Assembly (NCBI GenBank): GCA_014904985.1
Contig: MU129188.1
Location: 3,627-31,695 of the forward strand
Direction: 5' to 3'
DNA from: Hydnum rufescens UP504
Lineage: Eukaryota; Basidiomycota; Agaricomycetes; Cantharellales; Hydnaceae
DNA length: 28,069 bases
Made by a program: the position numbers and the translations under genes. Below the pieces are notes generated by a model. The model searched no databases and had not been told where the DNA came from. It worked only from the letters and a program-made list of their open reading frames with translations. Position 1 is the stretch's first letter. Each line of letters starts with the position of its first letter. This document shows, in pieces, positions 22,107 through 28,069 of this stretch.

Positions 22107-23162
22107 ATAGAAGAAGGATGGGGAGCTCCGATGACTGTCAAATCAAACTCTGGTTCAGCCAGTGTGTAGATGGGAGACTGTATTTCTGTTTTTATTCAAT
22201 GGGCTGGTTCGCTCTGATGGTTGATCACTCTCTAACAAGTTAGGTATGGTATTCAGTGGAGGATAAGATTGTGGTATGGACTAGCTATAGTCAATGATAT
22301 ATCGTGGGATGCTTGTGAAAGGCTTATACGTGTTGTATTGAACTGTTTACTGCTATTTGTGGGTACCTATTTGTGTCCTCCTGGTCAAAATGCGGATTCT
22401 AAAGAGGACTCTAGACTAGTTTAAGCTTGATTTAGTATGTCAATGTGTTTCTTTCTTCTTCTGACTTAACTTTGTTTTTACTCACCTTTCCTTGGATGTC
22501 CAGCAACTCTAACCTTAGGTCCTGCAACTATCCTTGGCTCAGTATTTCGCGTAGAGGGCTTCCAGTGACTTAGTCTTAACAACCTTGTATATGACTTAGC
22601 TTCAGATGGCTTTAGATCAGTACTCTCTTAAGATGCAAGCAGATTTGTAGACAGTAGAATATTCCAGTAGTGAGAAGATGATGGGGGGATACAGGAAAAT
22701 CTACCAGCTTTTATACCTTTCTGAAGGTGGCTGTGTTTAAAGAATATGACTCACTCCTAGGTGAGTCATATGTGAGAACAATAGGGTTGTCAAGGAGGGT
22801 GAGTCATTCATAAAGTAGTTGCATGATAGGTGAGTCATTCATAAAGTGGTTGCAAGGAGGGTGAGTCATTCATAAAGTAGTTGCATGATAGGTGAGTCAT
22901 TCATAAAGTGGTTGCAAGGAGGGTGAGTCATTCATAAACAGAACACAAGGGTTGCTAAGAAGGTGTTATCTTTCATAAAGTGGTTGCAAGGAGGGCGAGT
23001 CATTCATAAACAGAACAAAAGGGTAGTCAAGGGAGTGTTATCTTTCTTATCTGTGAGGTTCTAGAAGTTATTTGTGGCAATGGGAGATGAAATCAAAGGA
23101 TATTTCTGAGTTCTTGGAGATTAATTTGTTTGTAGTCCAGTGGTTAAGATGTTTTTGTCAGG
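22107..23162 (-). mobile_element. 1.6 kb repeat, copy C, truncated
   Basis: Reverse complement of copy A 11925-12914 at high identity, from TATAGAAGAAGG to just past the A-box-like motif, where homology stops abruptly. It keeps the bZIP sites (22747-22997), the TATA box (CTTTTATA at 22708-22715) and the reversed donor-like site. It lacks the terminal 0.6 kb of copy A. Confidence 0.75.
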
Positions 23163-23343
23163 CTGGTCAGTCACATAGGGGACCTAATTTAGGTACCACT
23201 TTCGGGGCAGAAAATGGTACCTAAGAGGTCCCCCAGACCTTTCGGCCGAAATCAAGCCATTCCAATTCAGTTTTTTTGGCCATCTATCGGCCAATCCATG
23301 GCTGTGCTAGGTTATTTGTTTATTTACTATTGTTTGTTTACTA
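23163..23343. other. Spacer with a 58 bp inverted repeat
   Basis: Arms GGGGACCTAATTTAGGTACC (23178-23197) and GGTACCTAAGAGGTCCCC (23216-23233) face each other across 18 nt. No gene is seen. Confidence 0.6.
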
Positions 23344-23423
23344 TTTATTATTATTATTATTATTACTACTATTATTATATACATATTACTACTATTATTA
23401 TATACATATTACGCTATATACAT
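23344..23423. repeat. A/T-rich simple repeat at the left array end
   Basis: TTATTA and TATACATATTA repeats. On the minus strand this is an A-rich stretch just beyond the last hairpin of the left array, mirroring the AAATA repeat beyond the right array. Confidence 0.7.
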
Positions 23424-23671
23424 ATTATCCCCCCCCCTGGGGTTTGCCACCACAGGGGGGGGCATAGTTCATGCAGGCCACGCACCTGCATATACCCACC
23501 ACACCCGCCGCAGCGGGTGGGGTCCATATGCCCCGGTCGGGGCCGGGTCCATTTGGGTGCTCCCTTGGGGGAGCGGATTTTCGTTCGTGGGCGCTTGTTC
23601 ACGGTTTTCGTTTGCGGCGCGTCATTCGGCGGGTTTGTGGTTGGGGGTGTACGCGAGTTCGGGTTCAGGAT

Positions 23672-23786
23672 CTAGAGGAATTTAAAATGAAAGGTTAGTT
23701 GAACAGTAATGCAGCACAAAAAGAGCAGCTTACGCTGCTCTTTTTGCGCCACAAGAATAAAAAATAAAAAGGAAAAGAAAACTGAC
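23672..23786 (-). other. Left array intron 4 with HP2
   Basis: Donor GTCAGT at 23786, HP2 at 23715-23748, branch CAACTAACC, acceptor CTCTAG ending at 23672. Upstream HP1 is at 23791-23828 (one mismatched pair in 38 nt). Confidence 0.75.
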
Positions 23787-23975
23787 CTTGCAGTACCCCA
23801 CACCCGCTGCAGCGGGTGTCGGGTACTGAGGCCCTGTACTCCGGGTCGTACGTACGGCGGGTTGTATAGGTCCTCCCTGCGGTTTTCGTTTGTGGGGGGT
23901 CATTCGCAGGTTTCGTTCGTGGCGTGTCGTTCCGTGGGTTTATGGTTGGGGGTTCGGGCGGGTTCTGGCCAGGAT

Positions 23976-24085
23976 CTAGAGAAATAATAATAGGTTAGTA
24001 AAAAATGAATGAATGCAACGCAAAAAGAGCAGCATATGCTGCTCTTTTTGCGCCACAAGAATAAGAAATAAAATAATAAAAATAC
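23976..24085 (-). other. Left array intron 3 with HP2
   Basis: Donor GTATTT at 24085, HP2 at 24019-24052 (perfect 34 nt palindrome), branch TTACTAACC, acceptor CTCTAG ending at 23976. Upstream HP1 is the perfect palindrome 24091-24126. Confidence 0.75.
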
Positions 24086-24255
24086 CTTGTAGTACCCCAC
24101 ACCCGCTGCAGCGGGTGTGGGGTACTGGGACCATACTCCGGCTCATGTACGGCGGTTTGTGCGGGTCCCCCCAGGACCCTGTCATTCGGGTGTCGATAGG
24201 CGGGGTCAGGAGGGGGGGGGTTGCATCGGTATTCGTTGGTGCGAGAAGTAAAGAC

Positions 24256-24359
24256 CTATAATAGAAAGTTATAAATTAGTTGAGGTTTAAACACCACGCA
24301 AAAAGAGCAGCTTTCGCTGCTCTTTTTGCGCGGTTGTAGCTACGGGGGTGGTGACTCAC
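24256..24359 (-). other. Left array intron 2 with HP2
   Basis: Donor GTGAGT at 24359, HP2 at 24297-24330 (15 bp perfect stem), branch AACTAATTTA, acceptor TATAG ending at 24256. Upstream HP1 is at 24370-24399. Confidence 0.75.
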
Positions 24360-24419
24360 CTTAAATAGGACCACACACCCGCCATGGCAGGTGTGTGGTT
24401 CCTGGGGCCCTCATATGGC

Positions 24420-24745
24420 GTGGTCGCGTCCTCGTTTGGCGCATTACTGTATGTTGCGTCCTCATTTGGCGCGTTGCCATGTATTGCGTCGTTTGGCGTT
24501 GCTGTGTATTGCGCCGTTTGGCACGTTGCCGTGTGTCGCGTCGTTGGCGTGGTGCCGTGTATTGCGTCGTTGGCGTGATGCCGTGTGTCGCGTCGTTGGC
24601 GTGATGCGTGTGTCACGTCGTTGGTGTGGTGCCATGTGTCACGTTGTGGGCATGGTGCCATATGTCGCGTCATTGGTGCCGTGCCATATGTCGTGTGGTG
24701 GGCGCATTGCCGTATGTCACGTCATTTGGGGCGTCTTTGTTTGGG
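24420..24745 (-). repeat. 26 bp minisatellite in a left-array exon
   Basis: About a dozen units of the plus-strand type GCGTCGTTGGCGTGGTGCCG plus 6 nt lie between introns 1 and 2. A period of 26 shifts frame each unit, which explains several overlapping long ORFs here; none needs to be real. Confidence 0.85.
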
Positions 24746-24807
24746 GCGTTGCCGTTTGGGCCCTTGTTTCACGGGTTTTCGTCATGCCTTAGACCCCAGG
24801 CCTCAAT

Positions 24808-24913
24808 CTAGAAGAATACAAGATATGTTAGTAAAAAGATTCAAAGAGGTGCAAAAAGAGCAGCTTCGCTGCTCTTTTTGCGCTGTTGTATCTACAAGCA
24901 AAAAGAAACTCAC
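24808..24913 (-). other. Left array intron 1 with HP2
   Basis: On the minus strand: donor GTGAGT at 24913, HP2 at 24851-24881 (14 bp stem, TTC-type loop), branch TTACTAACAT, acceptor TTCTAG ending at 24808. HP1 lies directly upstream (24919-24950). Confidence 0.75.
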
Positions 24914-25006
24914 CTTATGACCACACACCCGCTGTGGTGGGTGTGTGGTCGCATGCTTGCCTTTTCGGGCGGTTCATTGTTGTGGTTGCAGAGATGAAAA
25001 AGAAGA

Positions 25007-25666
25007 TGCGAAATTCAATGCCGGCAATTGCCGATACTCAGGAAGCGCCCAAGTGCTGGCGCTACAAGCACAGCACACATCAATAGCAAGCATGTAGATA
25101 TGGAATAGATAATATATAATAAATATTTATCCAATAAAATGTGAAGAAGAAGAAAATAAAGAGTCAGAGCTCAATAAGGCATGAGATGGCTAATTGCAGA
25201 GTGGATTGGGCCACTTCTATGCATCAGAATTGGCCCAAATTTAAATATAGTAATGTTATATATACACTCTACGTGGGCGATTGATTATCTCGGACGATTC
25301 TCGCATTTTTCAATTTTCACGCCTTCAATTCCCTATTTAGGGAATTGAAGGCATGAAAAATTGAAAAATGCGAGAATCGTCCGAGATAATCAATCGCCCA
25401 CATAGAGTGTATATATAACATTACTATATTTAAATTTGGGCCAATTCTGATGCATAGAAGTGGCCAATCCACTCTGCAATTAGCCATCTCATGCCTTATT
25501 GAGCTCTGACTCTTTATTTTCTTCTTCTTCGCATTTTATTGGATAAATATTTATTATATATTATCTATTCCATATCTACATGCTTGCTATTGATGTGTGC
25601 TGTGCTTGTAGCGCCAGCACTTGGGTGCTTCTTGAATATCGGCAATTGCTGGTGTTGAATTTCGCA
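25007..25666. repeat. Central 660 bp near-perfect palindrome
   Basis: Two arms of about 329 bp meet with a 2 nt spacer (centre 25336/25337). They differ by only about nine substitutions, all transitions, and two compensating 1-nt indels. The palindrome ends inside the first exon-like segment of both arrays, so it supplies a shared upstream region, with TATATATAAC-type sequence on each side and CT-rich tracts. It probably acts as a symmetrical bidirectional promoter; that is inferred. Confidence 0.9.
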
Positions 25667-25715
25667 ACTACGCAGCCACACCCAGCAACAGAAAGGCGAC
25701 CGCACAACCACGACA

Positions 25716-25762
<47 letters not shown>

Positions 25763-25837
25763 GCAACAGCAGCAGCCCTAGCGCACGACCACGACCACAT
25801 GACCACACACCCGCTGAGGCGGGTGCGTGGTCATAAG
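25580..25837 (+). other. First exon-like segment of the right array, with CAACAG repeat
   Basis: An open frame (MLAIDVCCACSASTW onward) runs through a CAACAG/CAGCAA microsatellite (25717-25776) and the first HP1 (25799-25834) to the donor. The matching left segment shares the first part of the frame but has a stop at the place equivalent to the microsatellite. The low-complexity Thr/Ala product gives little support for protein coding; it may be a leader of a non-coding transcript. Confidence 0.4.
25717..25776 (+). repeat. CAACAG/CAGCAA microsatellite
   Basis: About eleven hexamer or nonamer units. It is absent from the otherwise similar left segment, so it is a recent expansion. Confidence 0.9.
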
Positions 25838-25941
25838 GTAAGTTTTGTCTCAATACATACAATAGCGCAAAAAGAGTAGCACAAGCTACTCTTTTTGCGC
25901 TGCTGTGAATTTTGATACTAACATAGCCTTTATTATTCCAG
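25838..25941 (+). other. Right array intron 1 with HP2
   Basis: GTAAGT donor, HP2 at 25865-25900 (16 bp stem, ACAA loop; carries AGTAGC with GCTACT in place of AGCAGC with GCTGCT, a compensated change), TACTAACAT branch, TTCCAG acceptor. Confidence 0.8.
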
Positions 25942-26024
25942 ACCAAAACCAAAACAAACGACAGGCCGCCCAAATGAGTGGCCCAGGAACCACACCCGCT
26001 GCAGCGGGTGTGGTCCTATTTAAG

Positions 26025-26171
26025 GTGAGTCTCCCGATTGGCCAGGGCCCCAGCGGAAATACACAAAACCACGTGAAACGAAAAGAAACAAAGCCAAATG
26101 AAACCATGCCCAACCCCCACACCAAACCCAATGAAACAACGCCAAGCGAAAACGCGAGAGGTGGCCATGCA
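26025..26171 (+). other. Right array module 2, donor present but HP2 missing
   Basis: After the perfect HP1 (25989-26014) comes TTTAAG and GTGAGT at 26025, but no HP2, branch site or acceptor of the usual kind follows. A possible minimal end is CCAG near 26044 or 26053. Motif-rich exon-like sequence (CCAAATGAAACC types) fills the rest. Confidence 0.5.
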
Positions 26172-26213
26172 AACCACACACCCGCTGCGGCCAGGTGTGT
26201 GGTTCTATACAAT

Positions 26214-26312
26214 GTAAGTAATCTTGTGCACCCCCAATGGCGCAAAAAGAGCAGCAAATGCTGCTCTTTTTGCGCTGGTTTTAATTTTTTAACTGATAAT
26301 GTTTTATTCTAG
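26214..26312 (+). other. Right array intron 3 with HP2
   Basis: GTAAGT donor, HP2 at 26240-26275 (16 bp stem, AAAT loop), branch AACTGATAA, acceptor ATTCTAG. Upstream HP1 at 26172-26204. Confidence 0.75.
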
Positions 26313-26452
26313 GTATCACCACAAATGAAGACCCGTGGAGTGAGCCCCCCCCTGAGATCAAACTCCTGCAAAACGAGACCCGTGAGTGACAATGTGCCAA
26401 ACGAAGCCATGAACCACACACCCACGGTAGCGGGTGTGTGGTTCTATACAAG

Positions 26453-26562
26453 ATAAGTAATTAGTGCACCCCCCCCCCCCTCACCAACGCAAAAAGGGCA
26501 GCCCTTGCTGCTCTTTTTGCGTTTGTTTTAATTTTTAACTAATGAATTCTCTATTATTCTAG
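26453..26562 (+). other. Right array intron 4 with mutated donor
   Basis: The donor position reads ATAAGT instead of GTAAGT, otherwise like intron 3. HP2 at 26487-26522 has one G-T (G-U in RNA) pair. Branch TAACTAATG, acceptor ATTCTAG. Confidence 0.65.
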
Positions 26563-26731
26563 GCTATCGCCTGAACCACCCGCCAAACGAACCCCCTCTG
26601 CGGGAAATTGACAACGCAACGTGCCAAGGAACACCCCCCAGATGAAACCCGGGACCAAGAATGCACGACGCGGGGCCCCAGGGACCCCAGATGAACCACA
26701 CCCGCTTCGGCGGGTGTGTGATAATTCTAAG

Positions 26732-26821
26732 GTAAATACAACCATGCAAAAGGAGCAGCGTATGCTGCTCCTTTTGCGTGGCTCTTCTTTTTTTTCTTTA
26801 CTAACATATTTACTATTCTAG
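26732..26821 (+). other. Right array intron 5 with HP2
   Basis: GTAAAT donor, HP2 at 26743-26780 (17 bp, with an AAAAGGAGC/GCTCCTTTT compensated change and one G-U), branch TTACTAACA, acceptor ATTCTAG. The upstream HP1 (26697-26718) has a TTCG loop closed by C-G. Confidence 0.8.
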
Positions 26822-26996
26822 ATGGTCAAGCAAAATGACAACCCGCCGAACGAACCTTGCCAACTCCCCCCTGGGAACGATGATGGGACCTGCCAAAACA
26901 ACATGTGCCAAAACGAAACACGCCAACGACGACCGGCCAGACCAAACCCAAGAGAGTACCACACACCCGCTTCAGCGGGTGTGTGGTAATTTTAAG

Positions 26997-27252
26997 GTGA
27001 GTACAACCACGCAAGAGGAGCAGCGTACGCTGCTCCTTTTGCGTGGCTTCTCTTGTTTTTTTTTTTTTACTAACATATTATTTATTATTTTATTTTGTCA
27101 TCTGGACCTAACACCCGCGACCCTGCCGAATGAACACGAGAGAATGACGACCCACCCACCAAACGAATCCCGCAAACAGCAACGAGTTGAAACCCCGACG
27201 CAAGCCCCAGACGAACCCCACACCCGCTTCGGTGGGTGTGTGGTAATTTAAG
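26997..27252 (+). repeat. Tandem module unit A (intron start to next donor)
   Basis: Starts GTGAGT, has HP2 at 27007-27046 (18 bp with one G-U), TTACTAACA, then no AG where the acceptor is expected (TTTTGTCATCTGG instead). It ends with HP1 (27219-27240) and TTTAAG. It is duplicated as unit B at 27253-27507, about nine bases in ten alike. Confidence 0.8.
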
Positions 27253-27507
27253 GTGAGTACAACCGTGCAAGAGGAGCAGCATACGCTGCTCCTTTTGCGT
27301 GGCTTTCCTTGTTTTTTTTTTTACTAACGTATTATTTATTATTTTATTTTGTCATTTGGACCCAACACCCGCGACCCCACCGAACGAACACAGGAGAACG
27401 ACGACCCACTCGCCAAACGAATCCTGCGAACAGCAACGAGTCGAAACCACGACGCAAGCCCCGGACGAACCCCACACCCGCTTCGGCGGGTGTGGGTAAT
27501 CTTTAAG
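27253..27507 (+). repeat. Tandem module unit B
   Basis: Direct copy of unit A: GTGAGT, HP2 at 27263-27302, TTACTAACG, the same missing acceptor (TTTTGTCATTTGG), HP1 at 27471-27496 with a TTCG loop. Confidence 0.8.
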
Positions 27508-27611
27508 GTAAGTATATATGTACATGTCCGACTATGCAAAAAGGAGCAGCAGGGGCTGCTCCTTTTGCCTGGTTTTTCTTTTTTTAACTAACTTATTATT
27601 TATTATCATAG
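27508..27611 (+). other. Right array last intron with HP2
   Basis: GTAAGT donor, HP2 at 27536-27568 (one bulged A), branch AACTAACTT, acceptor ATCATAG. Confidence 0.8.
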
Positions 27612-27724
27612 GTATTCTTCTGAACCCGCATCCCCCAACCGAAGCCATGACCCCGCCGAGTGAAAACACGCGACCATGGGTGAGGGGGAACCCCAACGGT
27701 GAAGTGCGAAATAATGTCCCCAGT

Positions 27725-27910
27725 ACCACACACCCGCCCAAGTGGGTGTGTGGTGCTACTAGATACTAGATAGTTGTTATTTTAATTTTTTTGTTCTTTG
27801 ATTCACATGGACAGTACCACACACCCGCTAGAGTGGGTGTGTGGTGCTACTAAGTAGTCTTTTTTTTTAAATTTCTACGGAGTACCACACACCAGAGTGG
27901 GTGTGTGGTA
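27725..27910 (+). repeat. Three terminal HP1 hairpins without introns
   Basis: Copies at 27725-27754, 27816-27845 and 27883-27910 are 38-61 bp apart, separated by T-rich DNA, and lack donor and HP2. The last has lost its central GC pairs. They mark the array end. Confidence 0.8.
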
Positions 27911-28069
27911 TAATTTTAAATAAATAAATAAATAAATAATAAGAATAAAACATGGGACTCCTGAATGAAACCCTGCTGACCCGGGGTAGCATAAGTATAA
28001 TATAGTGATAATAAATAAATAATTATAAATGGAAGATATTATCCCCGATAAGCCCATATGGCCTGCTGC
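27911..28069. repeat. A-rich tail and flank of the right array
   Basis: AAATAAATAAATAAATAA at about 27916-27939, then AATAAAA at 27943-27949, and more A/T-rich sequence to the window end. Possible poly(A) signal or tail-like end of the array; no gene seen. Confidence 0.5.

Larger units (their letters stand above)
23424..24950 (-). other. Left hairpin-intron array (minus strand)
   Basis: Four exon-intron modules run from 24950 down to about 23499. HP1 copies: 24919-24950, 24370-24399, 24091-24126 (perfect 36 nt palindrome), 23791-23828 and 23499-23523. Each of the first four is followed by a donor and an intron holding HP2. A further C/G hairpin of different sequence lies at 23430-23462. Exon-like parts are G/C- and CpG-rich with GCCGAA(T/C)GA-like motifs and show no continuous reading frame. 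Transcription direction is inferred from donor, branch and acceptor order. Confidence 0.75.
25799..27910 (+). other. Right hairpin-intron array (plus strand)
   Basis: Eleven HP1 copies: 25799-25834, 25989-26014, 26172-26204, 26412-26443, 26697-26718, 26957-26988, 27219-27240, 27471-27496, 27725-27754, 27816-27845 and 27883-27910. Seven are followed by an intron-like segment with HP2. Exon-like parts carry one to three copies of a CCGCC(A/G)AACGAA-like motif but give no consistent frame when spliced. Outermost HP1 arms vary in matched pairs: AACC with GGTT, TACC with GGTA, TGACC with GGTCA. Confidence 0.8.

Noticed and set aside
22028..22107. tRNA gene near GGGGTTTGAACC
   Set aside because: The reversed B-box-like motif is not within a foldable cloverleaf and copy C begins immediately beside it; at most a remnant.
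24384..24920. Several overlapping plus-strand ORFs
   Set aside because: Created by the 26 bp minisatellite, which keeps more than one frame open; they also run against the inferred transcription direction.
25580..25879. Thr/Ala-repeat protein in the right array
   Set aside because: Driven by the CAACAG microsatellite; the left counterpart has a stop, and the frame does not continue across the first intron.
23715..27568. Bacterial-type terminators (stem followed by T run)
   Set aside because: HP2 has A/T-rich stem ends and sits between donor and branch site in eukaryotic introns; a T tract before AG is the normal pyrimidine tract.
23499..27910. CRISPR array
   Set aside because: Repeats are hairpins in exon-intron order with variable spacing from about 70 to over 500 bp, in both directions, in a fungal context.
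23499..27910. Mitochondrial double-hairpin elements
   Set aside because: Surrounding spliceosomal introns, LINE and DNA transposon sequence indicate nuclear DNA.
23424..27910. Helitron ends (hairpin plus CTRR)
   Set aside because: The CTAAC follows the hairpin by about 20-35 nt and is always followed by an AG acceptor, which fits a branch site better; no Rep/helicase coding is present.

Overview
The window looks like repeat-rich nuclear DNA of a filamentous fungus, most likely an agaricomycete basidiomycete. The support is a Tad1-like non-LTR retrotransposon with gag zinc knuckles, endonuclease, reverse transcriptase and RNase H; short spliceosomal introns with GTATGT or GTGAGT donors and CTAAC-type branch sites; and very strong CpG loss in the older repeats. 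No intact conventional gene is visible. Species-level placement is not possible from sequence alone.

Layout. 1-14701 is one LINE broken by two insertions. Its gag is cut at 167/9093 by a structure with long terminal inverted repeats (168-9084) flanked by an 8-10 bp target duplication. Removing it rejoins the gag frame exactly at the zinc knuckle. Its RT is cut at about 11315/12915 by a 1.6 kb repeat (copy A). Between 5600 and 8888 lies a badly scrambled, insertion-rich second copy of 9070-11663. This stretch, and probably most of 950-8975, reads like unpolished single-read sequence or a false duplication, so its fine detail should not be trusted. Two more copies of the 1.6 kb repeat follow: copy B at 14699-16540, with an internal inversion, and copy C at 22107-23162.

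16591-20262 holds two decayed multi-exon genes (G1 and G2) that I cannot name. G1 has an acidic N-terminal region and a 19-residue tandem repeat. G2 ends in a compact conserved-looking domain. In both genes and in the LINE, nearly every in-frame stop is TGA. Most fit CGA (Arg) turned to TGA by CpG deamination. The same process explains the loss of catalytic aspartates in the LINE (DD to NN in RT, first Asp of RNase H to Asn).

23424-27910 is the remarkable part: two arrays running outward, left on the minus strand and right on the plus strand, from a near-perfect 660 bp palindrome (25007-25666). Each array repeats one module: an exon-like segment ending in a hairpin (HP1, arms ACCACACACCCGC and GCGGGTGTGTGGT), a GT donor 4-14 nt later, a second hairpin (HP2, arms GCAAAAAGAGCAGC and GCTGCTCTTTTTGC) inside an intron of about 90-115 nt, then a CTAAC branch site and an AG acceptor. 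There are 16 HP1 and 11 HP2 copies. Arm changes are often compensated on the other arm or give G-U pairs, which suggests the structure matters as RNA. The array is CpG-rich, unlike the decayed elements beside it. It may be a family of hairpin-bearing, introner-like introns, or an undescribed structured transcript pair; I do not recognise it as a named system.
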